From Lepus europaeus (lineage: Eukaryota; Chordata; Mammalia; Lagomorpha; Leporidae), in the NCBI RefSeq assembly GCF_033115175.1, contig NC_084831.1, positions 15,849,138 to 15,913,137 on the forward strand: DNA of 64,000 bases, written 5' to 3'. The notes beneath the pieces were generated by a model. It had not been told where the DNA came from. It ran no database searches and saw nothing but the letters and a program-made list of their open reading frames with translations. The first letter of the stretch is position 1; each line of letters opens with the position of its first letter. Shown here piece by piece: positions 36,970-48,914 of the stretch. The position numbers were made by a program, and so were the translations under genes.

Positions 36970-38605
36970 TTCAATCATGTTTATAGTAACTTAGGAAATT
37001 CAACAAATAATGTAGAGGATTGTTTTGTTTTGTTGAATCATTCATGACACTGAAGATACAGCAAAGAATAAAATAGATGTCCCCTGACTTCTAGTTGAAG
37101 TTTTCCCTGCAGGTTGATAGCTGTCTCTTCTTGAATAACCATGTGGTCTTACCCACTTTGAATTGATCTCATAGAGGGAAACCCTTGTCTGTGTGTGCAT
37201 ACCCGTGACACACATCCATTTGCTATTATTTATTGAGCCCCTTTTCTGTACTGGGAGCCAGAGACATTGGAGAATGACAGTCTCAGGCAATGCGAATTTG
37301 AAAGCAGGTAGAAATAAGGACTTCTGTCTGAGTATCCAATAGCGTGCTCTGTGTGCTGTGTGGCTTGTGCGTGTGCTGCCGCGGGAAGGACCTGCTGCAG
37401 GCCCTGATGGGGATCTGGGCCACCGCCAGGCCCACGGAGCCTCTGTGTGCATTCCACACTTCCCAAGACACCACCAATGTGTTGAAATGCCGTACTGAAG
37501 CTTTTTGAAATTTTGCCATTTGCTAGAATTGTTGGAGTAAGAACGCAAATCTGCTTTGATTGTAGGCGGTAACACTGGCTTCCGTGTGTCCTGGTGGTGC
37601 AGGCTCGCAGTTTGCAGTGCTGTGTTGTGCTTACATTGTGCTCAGGCAGATAGAGTACATGAGGGTGGGTCACCGTGGGAGAGAAGCTGTCTAGTGATCT
37701 TCATTGCAGACGCTGCGTCAGGGAACTGCAGAAAGCTAGTTCATTCCCTTTGTTCCGCCCTTGGCGAGCGACTTGTCTGCCATTGCGCAGCTGTACAGTC
37801 GCAGGGCTGGACTTCGAGCTCACACTCCATGCTTCCCTCCCCAGTGTGTGTGGTGCTGTCTTGCTGGGTCCAGTTTTGTATCTTAGGTCTGTATCCTCTG
37901 GCCGCCCTCACAGCTGAGCACTGCCTTCCTGCAGAACTTGCTCTTGCCTAAAACCTTTCGCACGTCTTGTCTTGCCTTCAGGCAATTTGGGTATAAGCTA
38001 GCTTGTGATAGAAACTTTCAGTTTTGGTAAAGTTAGATCTTTGAGCATTAGAGGCACATCCGGTGAGTCAGTAAAGCCTTACGTTGCAGAAAAATGTGGT
38101 AAAGGAGGCCAGTGGAAGGTTTCAAAGCACCTTGCTGATTGGTGGGGTAAGGGTGGGAGGGAAGCCTTGAATTTATTGCATAGGTGATGTCCCAAAGGCA
38201 AATACTTGCCCAGTGAACTTTGGTTCACTGTTGCATTTTTCTGTGAAATACAAGTTGCAGGTTTTCCAGTCAAAGGTGATTACGAGCAGTGTTTCTCTCG
38301 TGACCTATGGTCCACCTGTCTTGGCCTTTGCCGTCTTACTTCAGCCACATACCCTTTGGCAGGTAGGTTTCACTTTCCTGTCCTCTCTATCTGTATAAAA
38401 TTATATACACACATTGAGGTCTCAACGCAAGGTAGGAGCCTGGTTGGTAAACAGTTAGGACTTGGGAAACAATATGGTTTTTGAAAGTTTCCTGTGTAGA
38501 ACTTTGATTAGCTATGTTTGAGGACCAGTGCATACTTTGGTGACAGAATCTGTACAGATTTTATTTCTTTTTCTTTCTTACATATTTTAAAAGTTTGTGA
38601 ATGTC
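36970..38605. other. SINE-free single-copy block in the intergenic region
   Basis: 1.6 kb without C-SINEs. Short stretches at 37043-37095 and 37225-37290 look like remnants of an ancient repeat (TTATTGAGC-type start). 37370-37450 is a local GC-rich patch containing CCGCGG. No open frame here resembles a protein I know. Confidence 0.5.
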
Positions 38606-38625
38606 ACCTAAGAGCTTACCATTTA

Positions 38626-38990
38626 TTTTTTATTTTTTTTTATTTTTTTATTTTTTTATTTTTGACAGGCAGAGTGGACAGTGAGAGAGAGACAGAGAGA
38701 AAGGTCTTCCTTTTTGCCGTTGGTTCACCCTCCAATGGCCGCCGCGGTAGGCGTGCTGCGGCCGGCGCACCGTGCTGATCCGATGGCAGGAGCCAGGTGC
38801 TTCTCCTGGTCTCCCATGGGGTGCAGGGCCCAAGCACTTGGGCCATCCTCCACTGTACTCCCTGGCCACAGCAGAGAGCTGGCCTGGAAGAGGGGCAACC
38901 GGGACAGAATCCGGTGCCCCAACCGGGACTAGAACCCGGTGTGCTGGCGCCGCAAGGCGGAGGATTAGCCTGTTAAGCCACGGCACGGGC
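38626..38990 (-). mobile_element. C-SINE, young-type, perfect 16-base target duplication
   Basis: AAGAGCTTACCATTTA is repeated exactly at 38610-38625 and 38991-39006. The tail is (T)nA mixed and the body is close to consensus. Confidence 0.95.
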
Positions 38991-39080
38991 AAGAGCTTAC
39001 CATTTACAAAAAGGAAAACAGTGCCTGAGGCTTTTTAAGTTAATCTCTGAAGATGGGGTCTAGCTGTATCACTGAAAAAA

Positions 39081-39416
39081 ACTTTAAAGATTTATTTATT
39101 TATTTGAAAGGGACAGAGAGAGAGAGGGAGATAGATCTTCTGTCTGCTAGTTTACTCCCCAAATGGCCACTGCCAGCCCACACAGAGCCTCAACGGCTGG
39201 AGCTAGGCTGGTCTGGTGCCAGGAGCCAGGAGCTTTCTCCGGGACTCCCATGTGGGTGTAGGGGCTCAAGCATTTGGGCCATCCTGCACTGCCTTCCCAG
39301 GCGTTTAACAGAGAGCTAGACAGAAAGTGGAGCAGCCAGGACTCAAACGGCATCCATAGGGAATGCTGGCATTTGCAGGTGGCAGCTTTACCTGCTATGC
39401 CACAATGCCAGCCCCT
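39081..39416 (-). mobile_element. C-SINE, old-type
   Basis: TAAAGATTTATTTATTTATT to ATGCCACAATGCCAGCCCC. Confidence 0.8.
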
Positions 39417-39423
39417 GAAATTT

Positions 39424-39683
39424 TTTAAAGACTTGCTTATTTGAAAGAGAGATCTGCTGGCTCACCCCCCAAATGCCTGCAACAACCAGGGCTGGGTGAC
39501 TCTAGTGCCAAGAGCCACATGGGTTGCAGGGGCCCAAGCACTGGAGCCATCTTCTGGTGCCTTCCCAGGCTCACTAACAGGAAACTGGATTGAAAGTGGA
39601 GCAGCTGGGACTCAAACTGACACTCAGTATGGGATTTGGGTGTCACAAACAGCTAAAACCAGCTACGCCACAGTGCATGTCCC
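39424..39683 (-). mobile_element. C-SINE, shortened
   Basis: TTTAAAGACTTGCTTATTTG to ACGCCACAGTGCATGTCCC, adjacent to the previous copy. Confidence 0.65.
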
Positions 39684-39784
39684 ATCATTGAAATGTTTTA
39701 AGAATTTTTTTTGGATACAACTTCTTTACAGCCCATCAGATTGCCAAAAGATTCAAGAACCATAACAATACTACTTCTTCTACT

Positions 39785-40434
39785 TTTTTTTTTCTTTAAA
39801 GATTTAAATTTATTTGAAAGGGAGAGGCACAGAGAAGGAGAGGTCTTCCTTTTTTTTTTTTTTTTTGACAGGCAGAGTGGACAGTGAGAGAGAGAGACAG
39901 AAAGGTCTTCCTTTTGCCATTGGTTCACCCTCCAATGGCCGCCGCGGCTAGCGCACTGCGGCCAGCGCACCGCGCTGATCCGAAGGCAGGCGCCAGGTGC
40001 TTCTCCTGGTCTCCCATGGGGTGCAGGGCCCAAGCACTTGGGCCATCCTCCACTGCACTCCCTGGCCACAGCAGAGAGCTGGTCTGGAAGAGGGGCAACC
40101 GGGACAGAATCTGGCGCCCCGACCGGGACTAGAACCCGGTGTGCTGGTGCCGCAAGGCGGAGGATTAGACTAGTGAGCTGTGGCACCGGCTGAGAGGTCT
40201 TTCATCCGGTGGTTTGTTCCCCAAATAGCTGCAATGGCCAGAGATGAGCTGTTCTGAAGATAGGAGTAGGGTCTCTTATGCAAGTGCAGTGTTTGGGCCA
40301 CCTTCTACTACTTTCCCAGGCTATAGCAGAGAGCTGGATTGGAAGTGGAGCAGCTGGGACTTGAACTGGTTCCCATATGAGATGCCAGCACTGCAGGCAG
40401 TGGCTTTACCCACTATGCCACAGTGCCGGCCCCA
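39785..40434 (-). mobile_element. C-SINE, old-type, host of a nested young copy
   Basis: The two parts 39785-39849 and 40191-40434 join to a normal old-type element ending ATGCCACAGTGCCGGCCCC. Confidence 0.85.
39850..40190 (-). mobile_element. C-SINE, young-type, nested
   Basis: Poly(T), GACAGGCAGAGTGGACAGTG to GAGCTGTGGCACCGGC. The flanks GAGAGGTCTTCC (39838-39849) and GAGAGGTCTTTC (40192-40203) are the duplicated target inside the host. Confidence 0.92.
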
Positions 40435-40587
40435 AGATGAGCTCTTAAGCTTCTTTCATATTCTACCTGAATTTTAGAGTAAATCTGTGCTACATACAGG
40501 TCTTGCCAGTTTTTTCAAAAGGAGTAAGGTTTGTTGCTGCAAACCATCTTTCACTTACTGGGTCCTTTACAGAGTTCATTGTCATGT

Positions 40588-40903
40588 AATTTTTTTTTTC
40601 TTTAAAATTCATTTATTTATTTGAAAGAGTTGCAGAAAGACAGATCTTCCATCCTCTGATTCACTCCCAAGATGGCCTCAATGGCCAGTACTGGGCCAGA
40701 CTGAAACCAGGAGCCAGGACCCTCCTCCTGGTCTTCTGTGTGGGCAGCAGGGACATAAACACTTGGACCATCTTCCACTGCTTTTCCCAGGCCATCATCA
40801 GTGAGCTGGCTCAGAAGTGGAGCAGCCAGGACATGAACTGGAGCTCACCGAGGATGCCAGCATCACAGGCAGCAGCTTTACCTGTTAGGCCACAACACTG
40901 GCT
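40588..40903 (-). mobile_element. C-SINE, old-type
   Basis: AAAATTCATTTATTTATTTG to GGCCACAACACTGGCTCC. Confidence 0.72.
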
Positions 40904-41602
40904 CCTGTCTGTAATCTTACTGGGGAACTGGCACTGAGATCGTTTGGTTGACTCCTAAGTAATTAGATGGCTGAGGCAGCTGTTGGAGAGGGCAGATATT
41001 TGAATCACAGAGGTCAGCGAAGGTTTTCCAGTAAGAGCTAGAATGTAGAAGGCCGTATTTCCCCGATAACTCCCTGACAAGCATGCCATACAAGCTTCAT
41101 TGGAGATGGTTATCTTTTTCACCCCTTGGAAATATTTTAAGACATCTGTAGAGGGTACACAGGATCAAATTCCACATACTCTAAGTTTGCACTAGAATAT
41201 TAAAGCTGTACCAACAGTCTAGATTGGACTTCTGGGGCAATGAACTTTCTTGCTAACTTAAAAATGAACCTGCATTATTCTTTGACTACAGATATCCACT
41301 CTCCCCACCATCTTTGTTTTCAGTCAGATTTTTGGGCAGGGTGTGGACAATGTTAATGTGGGCCGCTCTTGTCAGTGTTTGTGTAGTTTCAAGTGGGTTC
41401 ATTTTTAAGTCTGAATGATTAAACAGTTACCTGATTTCTTTGTGTATGTGTCTAATAGTGATGAATTGATTCTTGATTAGATAGGGCCTTAGTTCCTGTG
41501 TCTTGATACATGTGAATTGATGCAAAGTAACAAAACTGGTCTATGCAGAGATGGGAACTGGAAGTGTGTGCTTATAAACACTCAGGTTTTTAAGCCACTA
41601 GC

Positions 41603-41928
41603 GCCCCCCCCCCCCCTTTTTTTTTAAAGAGTTATACAGAGAGAGTAGAGGCAGAAGAGAGAGAAAGGTCTTCCCTCTGATGGTTCACTCCCCAATTGGC
41701 CGCAACGGCCGGAGCTGCGCCAATTCAAAGCCAGGAGCCAGGAGCTTCTTCCAGGTCTCCCACGTGGGTGTAGGGGCCCAAGGATTTGGGCCATCCTCTT
41801 GCTGCTTTCCGAGGCCACAGCAGAGAGCTGGACTGGAAGAGGACCAGCCGGGACTAGAACCGGCACCCAGATGGGATGCCGGCATTTCAGGCCAGGGCGT
41901 TAACCTGCTGTGCCACAGCATTGGCCCC
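41603..41928 (-). mobile_element. C-SINE with poly(C)/poly(G) beyond the A tail
   Basis: TAAGCCACTAGC is repeated at 41591-41602 and 41929-41940. Between the left copy and the T9 tail are 13 consecutive C (41604-41616), so on the element strand the A tail is followed by G13. Confidence 0.92.
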
Positions 41929-43367
41929 TAAGCCACTAGCCCTTAACTCGAAGTTTTCTGATCACATAAAAAAGTGAAAAGGCTTGTACCTGTACCATGC
42001 TGTCTGTTTCTTGCTTTTGAGCAGAAATTTAGGTCTGGCTCCTCTACGGTTTTTCCCCTGGTGAGGTATCCCAGGGGATACTTAGATTGTTGAGGTTAAC
42101 TTCACCCAGTGGTGCATCTAAGTTAAAGTTTTTGTAGTTGAATCCAAGGTGCCTTCTACCTAATTCTGGACACAATTTCCTCATGGGGTCTTGATGGATA
42201 GCACAAAGTAATACAAGCAGAGTTAGTTTCTTGCTGGGCGGGAGAGAATGCTGGATTATTCAAGAGGCCGTTAATCTATCTGAAGCTATATATAGTCAGT
42301 CAAAATTTAAAATTCAAGAGAGTGTCTTCTGTAGGAAAATAATTGCCTGGAGTCTCCCCTCCGCCTCCACTAGCCGCAGTCTTGGGGAAGTCTGTGGGCG
42401 TCCCTAAGCTCCGCTTGCGTCTTCTCTGGATTGGGAAAGATAATACGTCCACATCTCAGCAGGGAGCACAGGAGCGCTGTGCGGACACCAGCTGTGATCA
42501 GCTTTGCACTGCAGTGGGAAGACTTTACTGATTGCATTGTGTTGTGGGTGTGAGATTTTGTGCTTTAGTAGTTACAGGAGTTACTTAGTGTTTTGGGACT
42601 AGAATATTGTAGCTCAAGCTAGTTTTAACGCTGCCTTTAAGAAGGGCATAAGACCTAGAGAGAGATTCCTCTCAAGCTCTTAATGTCATAGGTGCTTCGT
42701 GTGTGTAGGACATGTTTCTAAAGAGCCCTAGATGTTTCACCTTTGAAATTCCTGTTTCTTGGGATCCCTGGGAGTCAAGGAGATGAGAAACCTGTGATGA
42801 TCAGATCAGATGTGAGGCATCTCCTGTGTGCCAGGATTGCTGGCATTGGTTGTCTCAGATGGGCCAATATGTGAAGCCAGCATGAGAATCATGCCAGTCC
42901 CAGGCAGCTTATGAACACCAAGGGGTAAGAAGTGTTCAGAAGACGCTGTTACAGTAATCGCTGCGAATCTCCCAAATGCCTGCTGTGTGTGTAGAATGTC
43001 AGTGTAATAGGATATTTAACATGAGAGGCCCTCTGTGAGATGGCCTGTGGGTGGGGATGGCTGTAGAAGGAATGAAAGGGGGGAGGTGACTGGATCCACC
43101 GGGGGAGAGAATCACATTTGTTGGCTGTGTATCTTGGGGGAGGGAAAGAGAGGTGAGAAGAAATCAGGAAAGGATTCTTGGAAAGGGTAATATTTTAGTT
43201 CTACCTTCTAAGATGGGTCAGACTTAGACATGTGTAGGTATATAGGGCTGGAGTATATCAGGTAGGTGAGAATGAGTTCTTGGGTGGAGAGAGAATATGA
43301 ACAGAGATGGAGGGTCGTGCTTCACCAGCACATGGGACAAAGCTCCAGTGGGAAGGAAGCTGGCTGC

Positions 43368-43689
43368 CCCCCCCCCCTTTTTTTTACACACAGAGTGGAC
43401 AGTGAGAGAGAGAGAGAGAGAAAGGTCTTCCTTTGCCGTTGGTTCACCCTCCAATGGCCGCTGCAGCAGGCGCGCCACACTGATCAGGAGCCAGGTGCTT
43501 CTCCTGGTCTCCCATGGGGTACAGGGCCCAAGCACTTGGGCCATCCTCCACTGCACTCCCTGGCCACAGCAGAGAGCTGGCCTGGAAGAGGAGCAACTGG
43601 GACAGAATCTGGCGCCCCTACCAGGACTAGAGCCCAGTGTGCCTGCACCACAGGCGGAGGATTAGCCTAGTGAGCCATGGCGCTGGCCT
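43368..43689 (-). mobile_element. C-SINE, young-type, also with poly(G) after the A tail
   Basis: AGCTGGCTGC at 43358-43367 and 43690-43699. About ten further C then T8 precede ACACACAGAGTGGACAGTG. Confidence 0.92.
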
Positions 43690-43814
43690 AGCTGGCTGCT
43701 TTTAAAGAGTCACCCAATCACATGAGTGCACTGAAGAGGGAACATTAGTCACGCTGTGGGAGGGCTCTGCCCTAGCTGCTGAGGCTCATGGGAGGAACAC
43801 AGCATGGTCTTTGG

Positions 43815-44010
43815 TGAAATAGAAGCTGTGTTTATTGGACCCTTACTAGTGCTTTGCATTAACACCGTGTTACCACACTTGGTCCTTACAGCAGCTCAGC
43901 TCAGTGAGGTTGGTACTACAGGTATCTATGTTTTACAGAGAAGGACTCGAAGATACTCCGTTCCTCTAGCCAGAGTTGGACTCATAGCTCTGTGATTCCG
44001 GAACCTGTGT
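43815..44010 (-). repeat. MIR
   Basis: TTTATTGGACCCTTACTAGT, GGTCCTTACAGCAGCTCAGC, ATGTTTTACAGAGAAGGAC and GAGTTGGACTCATAGCTCTG in antisense order. Confidence 0.55.
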
Positions 44011-44144
44011 GCTTGACTGTTGCAGTGTCATTGTGGAAATAAAATGTATGTGACTAATAGAAGTTCAAGCATCACATAATGCCTAGGTCAACAGAGCAAA
44101 GTCCAAAGTCTTCTACAAGGATAGGTTAGTCGGGGGCTTTTTAA

Positions 44145-44429
44145 AGACTTAAAGATTTTATTTTATTTATTTGAAAGGCAGAATGATGAGAGAGAGCCAA
44201 GACATATATCTTTCATCCGCTGGTTCACACCCCAGTGGCCAGGAGCCAGAAATTCCATCTGGGTCTCCCATGTGGGTGATAGGGGCCCAAGTTCTTGGGC
44301 CATCTTCCTCTGCTTTCCCAGGCACGTTAGCACGGAGCTAGGTTGGAAGCAGAGGATGGGGACTCAAACATGTGGGATGCCAGCGTTGCAGGCAGCGGCG
44401 TAATCCCCTTGTACCACAATGCCAGACCC
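44145..44429 (-). mobile_element. C-SINE, old-type
   Basis: AAAGATTTTATTTTATTTAT to ACCACAATGCCAGACCC. Confidence 0.72.
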
Positions 44430-44519
44430 GAGAAGATGGCTTTAGGTCACCTGTAGCATGAGGGAATGACACATTTTTCCTTTTTGAGGAGCTGTCACCC
44501 TTTGTGTTTTGTCTTTTTT

Positions 44520-44692
44520 TTGGAGTGGGTGTTCACGTTGTGCTTGGCACTCTCCTAAGCCCTAAGGGACTTAGTCATTCGCTCTTCACAGCAGTCCATT
44601 TTCGAGGGTGGAAGCTGAGGCGTGTTACGACTTGCCCAGGATTTCAGAACTAGGAAGGGAACAGATTTAGTTCAGGTCGTCTCTGTTGAGCT
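44520..44692 (-). repeat. MIR
   Basis: GTGCTTGGCACTCTCCTAAG, TCTTCACAGCAGTCCATTTT and CGACTTGCCCAGGATTTCAG. Confidence 0.55.
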
Positions 44693-44924
44693 GTCACCCC
44701 CCCACCACCACTTTTTTAACTCCCATTATATTTCAGCCTGTAAATTGGGCAGAGCAGAGTTTCTCTGGTGAGAGAGCTGGACCTTAGTGTGTACCCAGGG
44801 CTTGGTGGATGATAGCCAAGTTCTCTTTCTGACTTGACCCAAATAGAGAGAGACGGTTGGAGCTCCAGCTACATCTCCCCACCAGTTCAGGTGGTAAATC
44901 ATAAACCTAAGTCATGTCTGCACC

Positions 44925-45012
44925 ACTGATCTCACTTGACTCTCAGAACAACCCTGAGAGAGTGGCAGGGACAGGTGTCCTTGGTGAGGTGGCAGAACTG
45001 AGGCCAAATGCC
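44925..45012 (-). repeat. MIR fragment
   Basis: TTGACTCTCAGAACAACCCT and GAGGTGGCAGAACTGAGGCC. Confidence 0.4.
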
Positions 45013-45029
45013 TTGGCGTTGTGGTGTCG

Positions 45030-45200
45030 TATAGAGCGTGCGTGAGCTTTGGACGTGGGTTTGGCTTTACCACTAACTTGGTCTCTGAGCAGATGACTCG
45101 GGCCTGGTTCTTGCACACTCCTCTTACCTTGCTGAGAGTTGCGAGAGTTCCAAGACTTGTGATAAGGAAAGCACTCAGCCCGGGGCCTGGTGAGTCACAG
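45030..45200 (+). repeat. MIR, diverged
   Basis: TTACCACTAACTTGGTCTCT, TTGCTGAGAGTTGCGAGAGT and AAAGCACTCAGCCCGGGGCC match sense MIR spacing. Confidence 0.4.
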
Positions 45201-45824
45201 GGCTCGGCTGTAAATGGGGTATTTAGAAGCTGGCACCTCCAGCACCGGGACTGTCCTCCTTGTGTCAAACCAGGACACAGAATGCTTGACTTCTGGGTCT
45301 CGGGCTGCTGCGTGAGTGCCAGGAGTGGGATGCGGCCTTGGGAGCTGGAGGGTGTATCGTACTCCCTTTCGTCTCATCTCACCAACTCAGACGGGGCTGG
45401 AAATGGCAGAGCCACCGGGTGAGCTGCTGGGCCCTCCCTTTCAAGCTTTATCAGATTCAACCTGGTTTAATGGGCAAAGGGGTTTTGGCTTGATTCTGAA
45501 GCCTCAACTTCTGAAAGAACTACACTCTTTTCTTCATAATTTGGGAACTTGTCAGTTGTGCTGGAGTTAGAGGTGTTTGGGAGTTGAGTGCATCCACCAG
45601 CAGTTTGTAGAGGGTGGGACTGCGGCCTCACGGGAGGCTGAACTGGTGGCTGTCTCCTCTGCTGACAAAAACTCCCTTGTCAGGGGTTCCAGCCTCTCCT
45701 TAGCACCCACTTCCCCGCGAGACCCGAGCCCTGGTAAACAGTGTGACCGACGGAGCCCTGTTTTTGCTTTTAGCTTGCATTACAGTGTTTGATGTGTTCA
45801 CTTCCTTCCTCCCGTGGTAGTTAC

Positions 45825-45960
45825 AGAACTACTGAGAAAAGCTCTGGATTGGGAGTTGAAGACCCGGGTTCTAAATGGGGCTCCAGAGTTTTCCTTGGAC
45901 AAGCTGCTGTACCTCTTTGGGTCTCAGTTTTCCCATGTATGAATAAAATGTCTTCCTATT
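45825..45960 (+). repeat. MIR
   Basis: AAAAGCTCTGGATTGGGAGT, ACCTCTTTGGGTCTCAGTTT, TCCCATGTATGAATAAAATG. Confidence 0.55.
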
Positions 45961-46100
45961 CCTTTTTGGTTTGAGTCTTTTTAACAGTAGGCTTTTTTTT
46001 TCCCTAAGCAAAATTTTATGTAGAACCCCAGTTTAGAAACAGCACAGGGTGTCACATGAAACAGCTTCTGTGCTTGATGTAGACCCAGCAGTTTCTTTTC

Positions 46101-46406
46101 TTTTTAAAGATTGATTTATTTATTTGAATGGCAGAGTTACAGTGAGAGAGAGAAAGACAGAGACCTTCCCCAAGTGGCTGCAACAGCCAGGGCTGGGCCA
46201 GGCTGAAGCCAGGAGCCTGGGATTCCATCCGGATCTCCCATGCAGGCAACAGTACCCAAGAACTGGGGTCATCCTCAACTACATTCCCAGGTGTATTAGC
46301 AGGGAGCTGGATCAGAAGTAGAGCAGCTGGGACTCAAACTGGAGCCCATATGGGATGCCGGCACTGTAGGCGGTGGCTTTACCTGCTACGCCACGGCACC
46401 GGCCCC
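46101..46406 (-). mobile_element. C-SINE, old-type
   Basis: TTTTTAAAGATTGATTTATT to ACGCCACGGCACCGGCCCC. Confidence 0.78.
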
Positions 46407-46649
46407 TAATAAGACTTCTTAATGGTGGCAGACAGGTATTTCCCTTTTAGGGATCTTGTTTCCCTGTACCAGTAGGATCCAAGCATAGATAAAATTCAGT
46501 GGTACAACTAGATTGCTAAAGTGTGTCTACTCTTAGAGGTGCTTGGGAGGCCCCCCTTAGAGAACATGTAGAATCGGTGGCACATTTGCTGCTGTTATTC
46601 ACGTTTAAGGAATCATTCCAGTGCTAGTTCTACATCGAACTTTTTAATT

Positions 46650-46850
46650 TCAAAGAGAAACAGTATTGAATAGTAGAAAAAGTATATCCACCTTGAAGTA
46701 GGAGGGCCTAAATTTGAAGCTGGCTCTGTTAATACCTAGCCACGTTTGAGCAGATTATGTTGTTGTGAGTCTTTACTGGATACATCTGTAAAATTGAGCC
46801 AGTAATATCTGCTAACGTTTTGTGGAGTTGCCGTGAAGATCGGGGTAATC
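46650..46850 (+). repeat. MIR
   Basis: AGTATTGAATAGTAGAAAAA, AGCTGGCTCTGTTAATACCT, ACATCTGTAAAATTGAGCCA and AGTTGCCGTGAAGATCG. Confidence 0.55.
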
Positions 46851-47031
46851 TATCTTTCCCTTCTTCCCGCTCCTCCGATGAAAGGACAGGCACAGCTCTG
46901 TCTTTCCAGGAATTCTCACGGAATGATATCCCCTTTTATAATGTTAGTAAATCGCCCACTGTGATTTACCCTTGGTTAGGGGTGCATTCCTTTCAAGGAC
47001 ACTGGTCTGGGTCTTGTCCATTTTGCGAGAG

Positions 47032-47215
47032 ACAGAGTAGTGACTGGGAGCAGGGACTCAAGAGCCAGACAGCCCAGGTTGGAGTCTCGGCTCAGTCATT
47101 ACCAGCCATATGATCTTGGGCAAGCTCTTGACCTTGGCTGTTTTGTGAGAATTGTATCAGTAATCACCTCGCAGGGGTTGGGCAGCGCTAGGGAAGTTAA
47201 TATGGGTATCGTACT
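47032..47215 (+). repeat. MIR
   Basis: AGCCAGACAGCCCAGGTTGG, TATGATCTTGGGCAAGCTCT and CACCTCGCAGGGGTTGGGCA. Confidence 0.6.
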
Positions 47216-47484
47216 TCAAACAGTATTTGGCTGTTTATTGTTAGCTGCTGTGTGGTACCTGCAGGGGAACATGCTGCTCAGAGATCCCGACACCTACGAA
47301 GATGCCCTGAATGGCTGCTCTGTTTGAAGTGGGCATTTCCTGGAGGCCATGTTTAACCGTTCAGAAATCTGTCAGGCAGTCCCAGCAGTATTTCCAGTGA
47401 CCCCTGCAGTCCCTCTGGGTAAGACCCCAGTGTCTGCTGAGATGTGCTGAGGCCTGTGTTTCCTCCCTGGAAGGAATGAGCAGG

Positions 47485-47642
47485 ATTTTACGTTTGCACA
47501 GTGGTGCACATTCTTTCAGTTGATCCCCACAGTCTCTGGGAGGTAGGCAGGCCAGAAGTAATTCATTATATTTTAGAATAGCAGCATGGGCTCTGGGAAG
47601 GGAGACACTTTGCTTAGGTTTGTATAGTTATTTAGTGGCCAA
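47485..47642 (-). repeat. MIR, diverged
   Basis: TTGATCCCCACAGTCTCTGG, GGAGGTAGGCAGGCCAGAAG and ACACTTTGCTTAGGTTTGTA. Confidence 0.45.
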
Positions 47643-48005
47643 ACCCTTTTTAGGCCAGGCCAGTGTTGCTTTTCATCAACCTTATTCTGCTTTGCTTTGA
47701 TGGGGGTTCTAAGAAAGTAAAACTTTGAGGTCGCCAAGAATTAACCAGTGATCTAGGGATTGGTGACCTGTGCCCCCCTGGGAACAGTAACAGTAGTGAT
47801 GGAGAAAGCACAGTCTGGCCTCCCTCAGTGAGGGTGGCTCGTGGGGACAGTGCGAGCGCATGTGATTATTTGTCAGTACTCAGTTTTAGTTCTGCCACAT
47901 CTGGTCACTGCCCACAGTGATTTCCAACCACTTTGCTTATCGAGCTGCAGTTTTCTGTGGTGTGCCTTGGGGTTATTGTGTAGTTCCTTCACCTTCATAA
48001 CACCC

Positions 48006-48029
48006 ATTGATTGATTGATTGATTGATTT
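48006..48029. repeat. (TTGA)n microsatellite
   Basis: Six TTGA units, then diverged ancient-repeat text (CCTGCCCATGGAGTTTACCT). Confidence 0.85.
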
Positions 48030-48590
48030 AATGCCTACCATGAGCAGGTGGCCAAGACAAACTTCCTCCTGCCCATGGAGTTTACCTTCTAGCAGGGGAA
48101 GGCAGGCGAGTAAAAGACATGAGCTGTCAGAGATGCTGGTCAGTGTCCTGGACACAGCAAAGGCAGGGGCCCTGCAGTGCTGTCAGCTCTGAGACCGTAG
48201 ACTTTTGAGGTTTTAATAAAAATCTTCCAAGGCCAAAAAGGGGGAAGAACTGCTTCTCAAAAATCTAGGATTTATGACACAGAACTCTTTTAAAGAGTTA
48301 GACAGCTTTTAGATTGTTGTTTAGTTCTCCTGTGGTTTTTAGTTGTCCTGAAGATATTGTAGTCTCTGAAGTATTTAAAGCACTCTCAGGAGTTTTTTGA
48401 CACTGTAGTAACAAATCCCAGTGCATTCCTATAGAAAAAGAAGAATTACAGCCCACGTTGGAGAAAGGCTGACAGGATGGCGCCAGTGACAGTGAAAATT
48501 TAGCAAGAGCCCAGTCTGACCCCAAGAGTTTATTTTGCTTTCTGGTTACAGGTATCTTTTCTGCCTCATTTAAATGTATTGTTTGCTTAT

Positions 48591-48914
48591 AAAAATTTTT
48601 TTAAAATTATTTATTTGAAAGTCAGGGTTAAAGAGAGAGACAAAGAGATCTTTGATCCACTTGTTGGCTCTCCAAACGACTTTACTATAGCCAGGCCTGA
48701 GCCAGGCCTGGGCCAGGCCCAAACCAGGAGCCTGGAACTCCTGAATCTCCCATTGGGTGACAGGGACCCAAATACTTGGGCCACTCTCTGCTGCTTTTCC
48801 TAGGCCATTAGCATAGAGCTGGATTGGAAGTGGAGCAGCCAGGACACGAACCATTGTATGGGATGCTGGCATCACAAGTAGTGACTTTACCCACTGTGCC
48901 ACAGTGTTGGCCCC
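48591..48914 (-). mobile_element. C-SINE, old-type, with target duplication
   Basis: TGTATTGTTTGCTT occurs at 48576-48589 and again from 48915. The body has a local triplication-like GAGCCAGGCCTGGGCCAGGC. Confidence 0.82.

Noticed and set aside
37230-37673. 147-codon frame on the - strand in a local GC-rich patch
   Set aside because: No similarity to a protein I know, no splice or promoter context, and overlapping frames are equally long.
48030-48180. Possible L2 or other ancient repeat (CCTGCCCATGGAGTTTACCT)
   Set aside because: The text resembles a widespread mammalian repeat but I could not assign the family reliably. Similar fragments are at 37043-37095 and 37225-37290.
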